NCBI GenBank assembly: GCA_961205875.1
Contig: OY540813.1
Span: 1,521,001-1,585,000 of the forward strand
Direction of reading: 5' to 3'
Length of the DNA stretch: 64,000 nt
Origin: Sialis fuliginosa
Lineage: Eukaryota; Arthropoda; Insecta; Megaloptera; Sialidae
Below the pieces are notes generated by a model. That model saw only the letters and a list, made by a program, of their open reading frames with translations, searched no databases and had not been told where the DNA came from. Position numbers and translations under genes: made by a program. This document shows, one piece after another, positions 20,970 to 32,520 of the stretch (position 1 is its first letter; the number at the start of each line of letters is the position of its first letter).

Positions 20970-21578
20970 AAAAAACATCTACCAAGTAAATGCACAGTGC
21001 TTCCTCGTGCTCAATTCACCAAAGGTAGTTAATTATTGAACAATTTAAATAAAAACCGATGCTCAGATAAATTGCTTAGAATTGGTTAACCAATTAATTT
21101 TTATACAATTTTACTAAAAAATATTAGTTCGAAATTTATGTCAATTTAGAAAAACAAAACACGAATTTTTAAAATAATTTAAGATAAATCTTTGTAAGGG
21201 AATATTATACAACAAGCTTTGTAGATCCATATTATAGGAAATTTAATGCTATACAAAAAATATTCTATAAAACTTTCACGTAACATGTGTCGTTCTTGAG
21301 ATATCTTGAAAAAATAAATATTTTAAGATGTCACCCCTCCTCCTTACACACGATTTTGATGATTTTGAAATCGGACCGTCCTCAAGCCAGACCCAACCAT
21401 TCGACCAAGTTTCAATAATATCGGACGGAAAGATAGACAGACAGACAGACAGACAGAAACGGAACGAAAAGTGTTTGTCTTGACGTGAAACGGAAAAATC
21501 AATTTAAAATTTTGAAATCGGAGAACATTTTTTTTGTTTCAATCTAAAACGATCACAAAGCTTTGCGAGGAAGCAAAA
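20970..21578 (+). mobile_element. Family C element, near full length
   Basis: Best plus-strand reference copy. It begins ACATCTACCAAGTAAATGCACAG, then GCTTCCTCGTGC and ACCAAAGGTAGTTAATTATT. The middle holds CACGTAACATGTGTCGTTCTTG and CACGATTTTGATGATTTTG. It then has a (CAGA) tract at 21433-21460, CGAAAAGTGTTTGTCTTGACG and an end at GCGAGGAAGCAAAAG. GCTTCCTCG near the start and CGAGGAAGC at the end form short inverted ends. About 600 bp, non-coding. Confidence 0.8.
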
Positions 21579-21584
21579 GATATT

Positions 21585-21771
21585 TGTAAATTTAAAAATT
21601 TAGCTTCTTTTGTCTCCGATTGTACTGCCAGTATATCCTTAAAATTCAGCCATTTTTTAAATCATAAAAAAATAAATAACGATATTTTAAAATTTAACTA
21701 CTTTTATCACCGATTGTTCATCCTTAAAATTCAACCATTTTTTTTAAATCATAAAAAAATTAAATAACGAT
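21585..21771. repeat. Tandem duplication, about 100 bp
   Basis: CCTTAAAATTCAGCCATTTTTTAAATC and CCTTAAAATTCAACCATTTTTTTTAAATC, each preceded by an ACC/TCCGATTGT block, form two diverged units. Confidence 0.6.
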
Positions 21772-22247
21772 AAAATCTTCTAACAAAGAAACTCCATCAG
21801 CTTATGAACCGCGAAAAAAATAATCACTTAAGAACAATCAAAGTTTTTAAAACCTCAAGTTCAATTCTACTTACCCATTCAATTATTTCCAGCAGTAAAA
21901 ATCAATTAAAAACTTATTAATGGCCCTTTGTTTTTACCAAACAATAACTTTAAGAGTGCCTCCTTTATTAACTATCTTAGACTCGCGAGGGGGTAAGGGG
22001 GGGGGATGTATATAAAGTTAGTTCTGGGGAACAATTGAAGAGGGAATTGCCTGGAAGTGATTTCCTATGCGAGATATGAATTCAAAGTATAAATTATGGT
22101 TATTTTTTGACAATTGTGATCGTATCAACAATATATATGTATTTTTTTTTCTGTATACAATAGGTTTATTTTTCTTGAATACTTTTGTTGCTGGTGGTGT
22201 TATTAATAATATTTTTAGGGTTGGGGGTATATTTTTACTTTTACTAT
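21772..22247. other. No gene recognised
   Basis: AT-rich, with GCGAGGGGGTAAGGGGGGGGGATG near 21985. Overlapping frames on both strands at 22018-22375 are shadows of repeat DNA. Confidence 0.45.
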
Positions 22248-23018
22248 ACAGGGTGTCCCAAGACTGTGTCAAAGTTCAATATTTCATTTATTATAACAAA
22301 TGGAAGAAAACTTTAAATACAAAAGTTGTCAGGTTATACAAGTCGCGTATTTTAAAAATAGTTACATTTATATAGGGTGTCCCATAAGTGTATATTTTTT
22401 TGATTGATAATCTTAAAGCATTTATTTTTTTGGACATTTTGATATAGGCTTATGTGGGATTATACTGAGTGGTTTAAAAATTATGACCATTTTTATAAGA
22501 AAATTGACATATTTTCAACACCTTGTTATTTTTTTTTTGTTTTCTACTAAAAATAGTTTTGGCATATGTTCTATTATTGCGATATTACATCAAACATTTA
22601 CAATGTATTCTTTGTACAGGGTGTATCAAAATTTTATAAATTATTCAGTTATTTGGAAAATAACAGCGCCTTCTTGTTTTGCTCATAACTTTTTTATTAT
22701 AAATGAAACGTCTAAAAGTTACTAATAAAAGTTACAGAGAATCGGTATACCTACAAAAATGCCCTTTACAAAATTTTTGTCAGGAGAGATAAACAAAAAA
22801 ACTAATTGCACTCTTATTTTCAAAATTTCGCCAAAAAGGCATCGTTCACAAACCCAAAAATTCAATATTAGAATCGCGACCGAGCTTCCTACGAAACCCC
22901 CTCAAAAAATCGCTGCCTATATTTTTTATGACACTTTGACTGTACTAACGATATTTTAGTTTTTTTCAATAACTACATCCATTTGAAAATGACAGCTTCC
23001 CGTGGGACAACCTGTATA
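22248..23018. mobile_element. Cluster of ACAGGGTGTCCC element ends
   Basis: TATACAGGGTGTCCCAAGAC at about 22247, TATAGGGTGTCCCATAAG at 22372 and TACAGGGTGTATC at 22615 all point inwards. CCGTGGGACAACCTGTATA at 23000-23018 is the inverse end. This fits one or more DNA-transposon-derived elements, possibly nested. The frames inside (22483-22959) show no transposase motif I recognise. Confidence 0.5.
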
Positions 23019-23507
23019 TTCTAAGTTTGACAGTTCCCATGGCACCCCCTCCCCCCACCCCCCTTCTCCTATCTGTATAAATATGATATAAATGTGTAAA
23101 TTATTAAATAATTTAAATCCGATTACATTATAAACAAGATATTATTAAATTGTATATGTGAATTTTATATGTGGTAACTAATAATTAAAATTATACATAT
23201 AGCATATGTGCAATTTAGATAATTTGTTTAATATGAATAGTAATTATACCCCGCATTAAATAATTAAATTTTTTTGAACGTATTCAAAATCCTCAATTAA
23301 ACAGAATGAAATCTATTATATGGTTAATGTAAATAATTTTACATATAAACAATTATTAAATTATATTAATATTATTTGATTGAATTAATCCTGACAATCA
23401 TCGAAACTAATTGGAGTGTTTATTGAAAATGTATTCAAATAAAAAGTAATTTTTATAAAATAAGATAAAACGAATAATAATAAATTAATAGAAAATATCA
23501 AAAAATA
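23019..23507. other. AT-rich, no gene seen
   Basis: A pyrimidine tract (CCCCCTCCCCCCACCCCCC) sits at about 23045. The rest is AT-rich with no frame. Confidence 0.5.
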
Positions 23508-23734
23508 GTGTGCTATGCAAATTTAATTTAAAAAAAAATGATAAAACTTTTAAAACAATAATTTCAGATATTTTTGCCGAAGATTTTTAACGGTTTTTGA
23601 ATTTTATTGATAAAGAAAAATATTATTATTATAATTTTTTTTAATAATAATACTCAAAAACGTTAAAAATACCTGAAATTATTGTTTTAAAAATGTTTAT
23701 TGTTTGTATTTTATTAAATCTGCATAGCACACTA
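23506..23734. mobile_element. TA-flanked fold-back MITE, 225 bp
   Basis: TIRs GTGTGCTATGCAAATTTA and its inverse TAAATCTGCATAGCACAC are bounded by TA at 23506-23507 and 23733-23734. Inner blocks (AAAACAATAATTTCAG and inverse) also pair. Tc1/mariner-type target site. Confidence 0.75.
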
Positions 23735-23765
23735 TTATAAGATATTATAAGACCTCCTTACTCTT

Positions 23766-23785
23766 TAGTGACGCCACTGTATATA
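23766..23785 (-). mobile_element. hAT-like end, inverse CAGTGGCG
   Basis: TAGTGACGCCACTGTATA reads CAGTGGCGTCACTA on the minus strand. Solitary. Confidence 0.35.
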
Positions 23786-23796
23786 TTAATGCTATA

Positions 23797-24320
23797 TAAG
23801 GTACTGGTACCAGTCTTGGATATGATATTTTTAATTAAATGTACTGAATTATAAATATTTGTTGATATTTGATTACTACCATTTCTGAATATTAATCTAT
23901 ATACATTTGACTGTCTTACAGCGTGATTTGATGACAATCGGCCAATAGGTGTCAAAATGGTGGACATTCAAATTAATTATTAATATAATTTATTCTTAAT
24001 TATTATATTATCAAAACAACTGCATTACTTTGTTTCAAATTTGACGATTCTTTCTTTTATATCTTTTGTGTCGTAGTACTTATCATTAGCAAGTGTCCAT
24101 CACTGCGTGCTCATTACTGGTTTTACTTGATCCATTACTGGAGAAAAAACAGAAACAAAATAAAAGGCTATAATTTAAAAAACAAACTATATTTTCGGAC
24201 TTTGGTAATTAAATTGATTAAATAAAGAGTTACTTGTTTTATAAGTAACATGAGTTCATGAGAATCACAAAAATATTAAACCTTGCTGTTATAGCGGCCA
24301 TAACTGGTGCCAGTACCTTA
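23797..24320 (+). mobile_element. TA-type MITE family D, full copy, 520 bp
   Basis: Begins TA|AGGTACTGGTACCAGTCTTGG and ends AACTGGTGCCAGTACCT|TA. The interior has GATGACAATCGGCCAATAGG, GTCAAAATGGTGGACATT and TTACTGGTTTTACTTGATCC. It is the best reference for the copies at 44170, 49488, 52669, 54515, 60530 and 61879. Non-coding despite a minus frame at 23758-23967. Confidence 0.8.
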
Positions 24321-25139
24321 TCGACAAATTATTTAATACCTACAAGTAAAGTTAAAATTACATTTTTCATTGTTATTATATAGGTATATAAAATATATAA
24401 AAAACTGTAATAGTATTATGCAAAATTAAATGTTCTTAAAACTTTGAGACTTATTCAAGGACAATGGGAAGTTATTTAATATCTCAATGAGAATTCGAGC
24501 AAATGTCTGAATTAATAAGTATTAAATATTTGATGAAACCTCAGCTCCTCTGACAAAATTAACGTTTTTCTACACGAATCTCCGTTTTTCATTTGCATTT
24601 ATGTAAATATATTTAAAAAATAAATTTAATTTTACATAAAATTAAAAGACGACTTTATTAAATTAAAAATTATTAAAATGTTTTTGAGAACTTTCCCGAA
24701 GACATCATGTACTTTAATTTAATATGAAATGAATATATTTATACTAGATTTAATACTTAAGAAAAAAAGTGGGTAATAGAAATTAATATCAGTTTATAAA
24801 TTTTTTAGATATTAATTATTATTATAAATTTTTAAAAATTACCGTTTAGTTTATTAATTTATTAGATTTTAGTTTCATATTATATTACATAATAAATTGG
24901 ATTTAATTTTTTTAAATATAGGCACGGGACTATTTATTTTTATGATTTTTTTATTTGTTAAGCGAACATTGTTAGAATAACAAAACGATTGAATAAAATA
25001 AATTATTTGGTACCCCCTCTCAAAAATATTCAGTCCACTTGTGTTCCTTGTTTCCTGATTTCAGTACAGAACACTAATAATTGAAATACACGTATATTAA
25101 ACGTATATTCATAGGATTTTTTTACATATAGTCGCTCTA
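24321..25139. other. AT-rich, no gene seen
   Basis: No coding or repeat signal is supported. Confidence 0.5.
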
Positions 25140-26030
25140 ATTAATAAAAAAAGCAAAAATTTTACAAATTTTCAAACAGTTATATCTCCACGAAAAATTA
25201 TTGGATTTGCATGGTCTAAAGCTCATTCGTAAGCTTGTACTTTTTAGTTTTTGAATCAAGAGCTTAATCATTTTTATCATCCCCTGCCGCTCTGTGCCAA
25301 GGGTTAAAATCGTTAAAAAAATTATCCCTTAATTTCTTATAAACTTTGCAAGCGTATATGGGCTGTAAAAAATTTTTACCGAGAAATTCAATGTCAGCGT
25401 TCAAAAGCTTGTTTTTTTCTCTTGAAAATGCATTTTTTTTCATCCCTGTACGATTTTTTTTTACCGCGTTATTCACTGTCAAAGTAAAAATAACACTTTT
25501 GACTTTAAACTCCTGTATAACGTAAAATAATGATCGAATCTTCTTTAAAATGCTTGTGTATATAATTTTTTGTTTCATAAATTCACAAAAAAAATATATA
25601 ATTTTTTTAACGAGCCGCTACTGATACAAATCTATAAATTTTTGACCGTAACAAATACACACATAATCACTAATATGAAAACAGATAAAAATAAACTCCG
25701 TTATTAATAATCGGCGGATATCCAATACAAAAACAAAATCCGAAAATCCAACAGTAATTTGCATACATATTCCAATAATTCAATGGAATCGAAACAACAA
25801 TACTGCCTCTACCTTCCCCCACAACCACACGCGTCTACCCCCTCCCTACAGATATTTACAAACACGCTTATGCGTATAACATTTTATATATGCACACTAT
25901 AACTTGAAAGTTCAAATCTAATTTGTGTTGCAACAACATCGCAAATGCTTGAATTGTTGAAGAATGTATGTAATATGTAGATATATTATTGTGTGAAACA
26001 TACAATTAGATGGCCATACATGGGCATTTT
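25140..26030. other. No gene recognised
   Basis: The minus frame at 25264-25578 (104 residues) is the longest here. It shows no recognised domain, no splice context and heavy Lys/Asn/Phe bias, so it is not called as a gene. A CT-rich patch lies at 25808-25850. Confidence 0.4.
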
Positions 26031-26200
26031 ATTCTGTAAGATTGGCGCGGCACGTTCTAAGTATGCAGGAAAGAGTGTCGGATTATCTTTTGAGTTTGGC
26101 GTGGCACTTTATAGAAATGTGGGATTTTTTTTTGGTTTAGAATGTAGGAAAGAGTGCTGGATTATCTTGTGGGTTTGGCGTGACACGTTCTAAGAATATG
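26031..26200. repeat. Diverged short repeats, GGAAAGAGTG units
   Basis: GGAAAGAGTG(T/C)(C/T)GGATTATCTT and TTTGGCGTG(G/A)CAC recur two or three times in 26040-26200 with roughly 45-85 bp spacing, just upstream of the 41 bp array. Confidence 0.5.
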
Positions 26201-26243
26201 GAAACAAAAAATTATATTTACTTTAAAAAAACTTGATCCTCCT

Positions 26244-26685
26244 CAGATGTCAATCTTGCATGCAATTTGTACACTTGGAACGCTGCATGTCAATCCTGCA
26301 TAACAATCCTGCAAGCAAGCTTGTGCACTTAGAACGCTGCATGCCAATCCTGCACGCAAGTTTGTGCACTTAGAACGCTACATGCCAATCCTGCACACAA
26401 GCTTGTAATATTAGAACGCTACATGCCAATACTGCACGCAAGCTTGTAATATTAGAACGTTACACGCCAATCCTGCACGCAAGTTTGTGCACTTAGAACG
26501 CTACATACCAATACTGCACGCAAGCTTGTGCACTTAGAACGCCACATGCCAATCCTGCACGCAAGCCTGTAATATTAGAACGCCACATGCCAATCCTGCA
26601 CGCAAGCTTGTAATATTAGAACGCTACATGCCAATCCTGCACTCAAGCTTGTAATATTAGAACGCTACATGCCAATCCCCTGCCG
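26244..26685. repeat. 41 bp minisatellite, array 1
   Basis: Unit AACGCTACATGCCAATCC, TGCACGCAAGCTTGT and either GCACTTAG or AATATTAG. Unit starts are at 26279, 26333, 26374, 26415, 26456, 26497, 26538, 26579, 26620 and 26661. The spacing is exactly 41 bp except the first, which is 54 bp because of a CATAACAATCCTG insertion. A partial diverged unit precedes it at 26244. Confidence 0.95.
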
Positions 26686-27183
26686 GACAGAATGTAACGT
26701 GTATGGTCTCCACTGGTACAGAGATGTGGTTAAAGCAAAATAAAAATGTTATTGCTTAGTTTTCAAACAAGTAGGTTCCTACATGCATTTTGTTGTTATT
26801 ATTCACAGCTGAACGCGGCGCTTTTATGTCATCGTAAATTTGCGTTTGTTAGAATTATGATTTGCTGTTTAATCTATTATTTATTGCTTTTAGTTTTAGT
26901 ACGTGTAATATGACATTTATATGATTTCTTTTAATAGTGATATTACGAATAATTGAAATGGTATAGTATGCATGTAGAATAATTACATAAAACATTAAAT
27001 TTGATATTATTAAATTAAACTCTGAATTATTAAAACACTATTGCCCGGTATTATCAACAAATTTAAAGCTACTTTAGCGCTAAATGCTCCTTTAACCTAA
27101 ATTTTGTATATTACAAACGTGATTTAATTTAATATTTAGGCTCTTAATAAAAAATGTATATAATATGCGTTGTAAAAACAAAT
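26686..27183. other. No gene recognised
   Basis: The first 120 bases are less AT-rich (CTGCCGGACAGAATGTAACG). No exon or repeat end is supported. Confidence 0.4.
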
Positions 27184-27440
27184 AAATAAACTAAAAAACT
27201 GTACGGTACGGAACACTACATTGCAAGACTCGACTCGCATTTGACTTTTTTTTCAAAATTCATTTTTCTTTACAAAATTTTATATAAAATCAAAAAAATC
27301 TGTAAAGTTAAGGTTATTTAGTGCCATCTAGTGTAATATTTGTATAAATAAATTGAAAAACCGTACTGTACGGAACACAACACTGCAAGACTCGACTCGC
27401 ATTTGACTTTTCTTTTCAAAAATAATTTTTCTTTATTTTA
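27184..27440. repeat. Tandem duplication, about 162 bp
   Basis: GTACGGTACGGAACACTACA and GTACTGTACGGAACACAACA, each followed by GCAAGACTCGACTCGCATTTG, start at 27201 and 27363. The GACTCGACTCGC/TTCCGTACC signature also appears inverted near 48985-49030, so it belongs to an interspersed family. Confidence 0.75.
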
Positions 27441-27764
27441 TATGAAAGCAAAAAATACAGTATTATTCTTCCCGTTTCACCCCACACCTCTCCTAAACAG
27501 ACAATATAAATGCCCTGTTCGCCCTTGATGTGACACAGTGCCTGAAAAGGGATCAATTATTAGTGTCTAGTTGAAGACACCAAATCGTTGACGTTAAGAA
27601 GGGCTTAGTGATATTGATGGACTATATATTATTACCAGAAGGAACAGAAGGATCATCTCCAAGCTACAAATTAATTATTATTAATGTGATAAAGATAAAA
27701 TACAATATATTTACATTACCTATTCTATTAAGGTTTCCTGAATTTACGTCAATTTTTGATATTA
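27441..27764. other. No gene recognised
   Basis: The frame at 27608-27928 runs into repeat sequence and is not a gene. Confidence 0.45.
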
Positions 27765-28115
27765 TATTTTTATTAACTTCCCAACTGGAAGTTATTGTAA
27801 TCGGTCTGAAAATCAAAATCAAAAATTTCAACATAATTGCATTTTTTAAGGCCACTATTTTCAGAAAGATGCCTGTGTGTGTGTGTTTGTGCGTGTCATT
27901 TTTTACGTTCACGCAATCTCGTAAATAAAAAATGCTTCGTTGGGGTGCCAATCGAAGCGTCTTGACGTGATTATGATCTGAAAGAAAGAAATTTTTGAAA
28001 TTTTCTAATTATTTTTTAGAAAAAAATGTTTTAGATACAAGTTATAGCGAATATTTTTATCTATAATTTTTGTTGTAGTTATATTTCAAATATAAAATTG
28101 TATTTGGAAATAAAC
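27765..28115. mobile_element. Family N interspersed repeat
   Basis: CTTCCCAACTGGAAGTTATTG, TAATCGGTCTGAAAATC, a GTGTGTGTG tract at 27874-27893 and CGTCTTGACGTGATTATG look like a common insect repeat (CTTCCCA.TGGAAGTTATTGTAATCGG). The tail at 28020-28110 resembles family K. Confidence 0.5.
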
Positions 28116-28184
28116 ATTCATCAATTTCTTAGCAGAAAGTGTTAATTTATCTAATGATATATAAAAAAGTCTTGTACCGACCAT

Positions 28185-28320
28185 GGGAGTTTATTTTTAT
28201 TCTTTGATTTGATGAAATTTACACAAAATATCCACAAATTATACACCTAAATCTTCATTGTAAAATATCCATTAGTGAAAACCGGAATAAAATCCGTTCA
28301 GTAGTTATTAAGAAAATTTC
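28185..28320 (+). mobile_element. Family I repeat fragment
   Basis: GAAATTTACACAAAATATCC, TATACACCTAAATCTTC and GGAATAAAATCCGTTCAGTAG are shared with two copies at 51170-51480. The 'ACACCTAAACCTT... AAAATCCGTT' phrase is common in lepidopteran repeats. Confidence 0.6.
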
Positions 28321-28691
28321 ATCTTTTACCCCCCCCCCCTCTAAAAATGTTTTTTTTTAATATACTTTACACACTTTTCTACACAAAAAAAAATTATTTA
28401 ATAAATATTTCAAAGAGAGGAGAAAAAATCAACATAATAATAAATCTAATGTAAAGTTTACATTTCGGAGAAGCAATTATAAGCTTATTTGGCAAACATA
28501 TCGAGGGCGTAGACAGTTCAAGAGAGCATAAAATGAAGAAAATATGCGCGCAATGTTGCTTAAAATTTGAGTTATGCAGCGTGGTTAGTTATTTATTTTA
28601 GGTATATTAAAATGTGAATTTATGAACCGCTTATCTGTCCTAAAATAAATCTATGAATGTACAGTGAAATGCAGAAATGGTCGTCCAGTTT
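28321..28691. other. No gene; C run at 28330
   Basis: CCCCCCCCCC near 28330-28339. The rest is AT-rich without a frame. Confidence 0.45.
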
Positions 28692-28912
28692 AAACTTAGT
28701 AGGGTCCTCCCATTTGATTATTATAATATTTAAATCATTTCTCCATGTACCAAATAAATACAGATATTTTGAAATTCATTTGCTAGATAAAGAACTACTC
28801 ATATATATTTGTACGATTAAATTATTATGTAATCTATTGAAAATTGTGTAAGTTAATTTTGTGGCAATAAATATTTGATATTACGAATTTTAATTTTTAA
28901 ATATGTTAAACT
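28692..28912 (+). mobile_element. Family M repeat, copy 1
   Basis: About 220 bp shared with 46450-46686: CTTAGTAGGGTCCTCCCATTTG, TTGCTAGATAAAGAA and GGCAATAAATATTTGATATT. Unknown class, non-coding; the frame at 28657-28851 lies inside it. Confidence 0.75.
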
Positions 28913-29117
28913 CAATAGTTCATGAGTTATGCGTGTGACAAGGATTCAGGGGACAGACGGACACACGGACGGACGGACACGGAGCGAAAAGTGTTTGTCT
29001 TGACGTGAAACGGAAATATCAATTTAAAATTTTTAAATCGGAGAACATTTTTTTTGTTTCAATCTAAAACGATCACAAAGCTTCTCGTATCTTCGATATT
29101 GCGAGGAAGGAAAAATT
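28913..29117 (+). mobile_element. Family C 3' fragment
   Basis: TTCATGAGTTATGCGTGTGAC, a GGACGGACGGACAC tract and CGAAAAGTGTTTGTCTTGACG, ending at GATATTGCGAGGAAGG. It is the 3' third only. Confidence 0.75.
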
Positions 29118-29454
29118 CTATTTCTATACTATTTTCTACACATTCGCCTTCTATTTCTCTCTCTCTCACACCCACACATACAAAAGTTTACATATTTTTT
29201 TACATTATTACAAGTGAGTAACGTGAAATTTTAAAGTAACTAAGAAATAAAGTTTATAATGAAAAATAAACTACGTTTCCCTGAGACAATAAACTCGCTT
29301 TATGCGGGCGCAGCCCCTGTTATAATTTATATTTGGACATTTTTAGTGTTGAAAAATTTCATTGTCTTATTGTGAAGTTTTTATGTCTTTTTATTACTCC
29401 CGTCTTGAATAAATATAACTGCACGCACGCGAAACATTCTTATAATTGTGTTGT
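29118..29454. other. No gene; CT/CACA tracts near 29155
   Basis: CTCTCTCTCACACCCACACA simple sequence, then AT-rich DNA with CGCTTTATGCGGGCGCAGCC near 29291, a possible transposon end. Confidence 0.4.
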
Positions 29455-29910
29455 TACTCCTGTGACACTTTCATTATGGGCTTCTGGTTGTAATTTGTGG
29501 CTTCTTAACACTCGAGAAATTGCCATAAAATGTAGTTTTATTTTTTCATAAAAATTTTACTGAATTAGTCACATAAGAACAGAGAATGCCATTATTTTTA
29601 TATTTTTATTCCTGTGACACTTTCATTATGGGCTTCTGGTTATAATTTGTGGCTTCTTAACACTCTAGAAATTACCATAAAATGTATTTTTATTTTTTCA
29701 TAAATATTTTATTTAATTAGTCACATAAGAACAGAGAATGCCATTAATTTAATATTTGTATTCCTGTGACACTTTCATTATGGGCTTCTGGTTGTAATTT
29801 GTGGCTTCTTAACACTCGAGAAATTGCCATAAAATGTAGTTTTATTTTTTCATAAAATTTTTACTGAATTAGTCGCATAACAACAGATAATTCCATTATT
29901 AATTTAATAT
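29455..29910. repeat. Tandem repeat, 152 bp unit, three copies
   Basis: TGTGACACTTTCATTATGGG starts at 29461, 29613 and 29765, exactly 152 bp apart. Units differ by a few substitutions (CTCGAG against CTCTAG), so amplification is fairly recent. The frame at 29333-29551 overlaps it and is not a gene. Confidence 0.9.
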
Positions 29911-29931
29911 GTTTATTACGATCCATACTGA

Positions 29932-30295
29932 TATTACAAATGCGAAAGTCTGTCTGTCTGTTTGTTACGATTTCACAGCTAAACCGCTGAACCGATCTTG
30001 ATGAAATTTGGCAAGAAGATAGCTTGCATCTTGAGGAAGAACGTAGGCTATTTTTTATCTCAAAATATTTATTAGATAAATTTATATTTGTACGCGCGAC
30101 ATGTTTTATTGACCATCATAACAAAAACTTGTATTACCTAACATTCTTCTTCTTCTTCTTCTTAATAAGTTTTATATTTGACAGCTCCTACCTAACCTAA
30201 CTTTATAAATGTTTATAAAAACAGAAATTTTTTTTTATTGATTAGATTAAAAAAAATACAAATTCCAGGCAAACGAAGTTGCAGGTAATAGTTAG
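29932..30295 (+). mobile_element. Helitron-like family A, near complete
   Basis: 5' end A|TCCATACTGATATTACAAATG, then GTCTGTCTGTCTG, the GAACCGATCTTGATGAAATTTG core and a (TTC)n tract at about 30146-30163. The 3' end is GCAAACGAAGTTGCAGGTAATAGTTAG|T. The hairpin pair (GCAAACGAAGTTGC) and TTAG in place of CTAG fit a slightly mutated Helitron 3' end. No protein is encoded. Confidence 0.75.
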
Positions 30296-30779
30296 TGTGA
30301 AAAAACGGGAAATTCCTAGCAATTACATATATAACTTAACTTACTCAGCTATTGCGGGATTTCCCCTACCGTCAGGTCACTTTATTTTTCATTCTTTAAG
30401 TAATAAAAAAATTATGTGTATACCTTAATATGATTACATAGAATATATGACAGTTCTATGACATTTATTGACAGTTATTGCATGCGTGGTAAGTACGGTA
30501 TTAAAGCAGTGGTAAATAAATTTAAAAAAATGGAGATAAAATGTCAATTTTACCATTTAAAAAATTTGTTAATCTTTAACAAACTAACTAACACCCAAAT
30601 CCTTATGTACCGTAGTTCAATTCTACACCCAGTAAATTGAAACAAGCAAATGAAAAAATTAAAACTTACACCCATAAACTCAACCTTTCGATAAAAACAC
30701 CGCTCCAAAAAAAAAAAAAAAAATCACATACGAGACAATATTTTTTATTTGATATTTCTGGAAACTAAATTCAAAAGCG
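30296..30779. other. AT-rich, no gene seen
   Basis: A poly-A run sits at about 30707-30722. No frame is supported. Confidence 0.5.
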
Positions 30780-31110
30780 CGACGCCTCTCACCCTGACCT
30801 CCCCCCCTCGCCCCCTCCCACTCCCCAGACTGTAAATCAACAGCACGCGTAGACAATACAACAATACCCGCATGGCCCGCGACACTTCGCGCGTGTTGGG
30901 TGGGCGGTGCGGTATGTGTGTGTGTGTGTGTGTGGAGGGGGGGGGGTATTTAGACACGTAGGTGTTTGTGACGCTAATTTGCGGAAATCGCGCGCCCGAT
31001 TGAACGCGGCGTGGTCAGAGCGATGTATTTTTTCACGCGAGAGAGTTATTTTGCTTGATTTTTTTTCGTAATTAGAATATTTACTGAAATTTGGTTAGGT
31101 TGGTCCACAG
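30780..31110. other. GC-rich block with TG microsatellite
   Basis: About 300 bp of CpG-containing sequence (GGCCCGCGACACTTCGCGCG; CGCGCGCCCGATTGAACGCG), a (TG)n at 30915-30934 and a G run at 30937-30946. It contrasts with AT-rich flanks, so an unmethylated regulatory patch or young insertion is possible. No promoter element or exon is demonstrable. Confidence 0.35.
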
Positions 31111-31340
31111 CAGGGGTGTCCAGCCAAATATTTAATAACCGGCTCGTTATAAAAAAACAAACGCCGTTTTAATGCCCTGTTGCAGTTTCCGAAAATAGTA
31201 ACCGAATTTTCACTAATTAATATACCTAACTAACTAATATAATGCATAAGTAATGAAAAAAGTTTTAAAATTAGAACGAATGCACTTTTAAAGCTCTTTT
31301 TTTATTCTTAAATTTTTAGGAACCAGGGCCGTAACTACCA
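31111..31340. mobile_element. hAT-like ends at 31111 and 31324
   Basis: CAGGGGTGTCCAGCC (31111-31125) and CAGGGCCGTAACTACC (31324-31339) both resemble hAT 5' termini in plus orientation. They are separate solo ends, not a pair. Confidence 0.4.
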
Positions 31341-31439
31341 CCGGTACATAAAAAAACATTTTTTTTTGGGCATACATACATAAAATAGCTATTTTCTTCT
31401 ATCGTAAAATATAGCAAAAATATAAATCATATTTGAGGG

Positions 31440-32045
31440 CCTCTACAACCACTGATTAATTTTTTTGACCAAATCTAATAAGTTACTTTTTTAGATTAGA
31501 CTTTTCTCTCCAATTTACTTTTTTTATATCTCTGTCCGACCATTTTTGACCAAGTTATGGGGAAAAGACTTTCAGCTTTCTAAATCTAATTTTTTTGCGA
31601 TCATTTGTTAAAAATTAAAAGTGTAGTTTTTCTATGACCGCAAACTAATGTCATTTTAAATGGTAGTACAGCAATACAAAAAAAATGAAATTGAAAAAAA
31701 AAATCCAATCTTCAAGAATCATTAATTAAATTTGATATAAATACTCATTTATTGTCAAAATCAAATTCGTTACCAGTGCCCAAAAATACATATTGTACAT
31801 ACCTTTTTTGTAAGCCTATAAATTTAATCTGCAATAAACCTATTAAACATTGTTTTCATTTATTTATTTTTTACAGCAGTTATCGTGAACGAAAAAAAAT
31901 TCTACATCCAGACACACGACAGCCGCCATGCGAAAATTATCTTTTCTTTACGTTTTGAAGGTAGTACAATCAGAATCTGCTCTTATCTCGGACCCGACCG
32001 TATTACAATACTTCCATTTCTTTCAGAACATGAAAGTATTGACAA
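31440..32045 (-). mobile_element. Family H element
   Basis: AGCAGTTATCGTGAACGAAAAAAAATTC, CATCCAGACACACGACAGCC and GTAGTACAATCAGAATCTGC are the reverse complement of sequence at 38940-39060 and 61200-61320. The AT-rich part at 31440-31750 matches weakly to 39240-39370. Non-coding. Confidence 0.65.
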
Positions 32046-32520
32046 TTTTTTTTAATTCCGTTCGAACTATAGGTACAGTACCATTATGCTGGTAATAATA
32101 TACTTGACCATCTTTACTATACCGTGACGATGTATGTGTTCCAATGAATTGAATTAAAATCAACGAGAGTTTGGGTTTTTGTGTTGTTGTTTTCGTAAAT
32201 TTAGCTGTGGGCATATTTTAATGTCATACATGGAAAAATTAAATGAATTATTAACGTAGTGTACCGTTTTCCGGTTTATTTTTACTCCAGGTGGTGGAGT
32301 TAGGTTATTCTATTAATAACCAACTGTCAGAAACTGAAATCACTACATTATTAGTTCAGTGAATTGTTTTTTTTTTAAATTAGATTAAAGTACTTTTTAC
32401 TTTTTTTTACATACATGAAGAAATTTCAACGGAAAACATGTTTTGAGGGACCCTAACCAATTTTTTTTATTTTTATTTAACTAATTTTTGCTCACGATCA
32501 CGCACTCTAACGAATCCTAT
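32046..32520. other. No gene recognised
   Basis: The minus frame at 32023-32214 overlaps family H and is not convincing. A short mixed-composition part near 32255-32330 has no exon signals. Confidence 0.45.

Noticed and set aside
22067..22375. 102-residue frame with hydrophobic stretches
   Set aside because: Crosses ACAGGGTGTCCC element ends, overlaps an antisense frame, and shows no membrane-protein pattern beyond AT bias.
25264..25578. 104-residue minus-strand open frame
   Set aside because: No domain, no splice or start context, Lys/Asn/Phe bias expected from AT-rich DNA.
26244..26685. CRISPR-like regular array
   Set aside because: Units are contiguous with no unique spacers and the genome is eukaryotic; it is a minisatellite.
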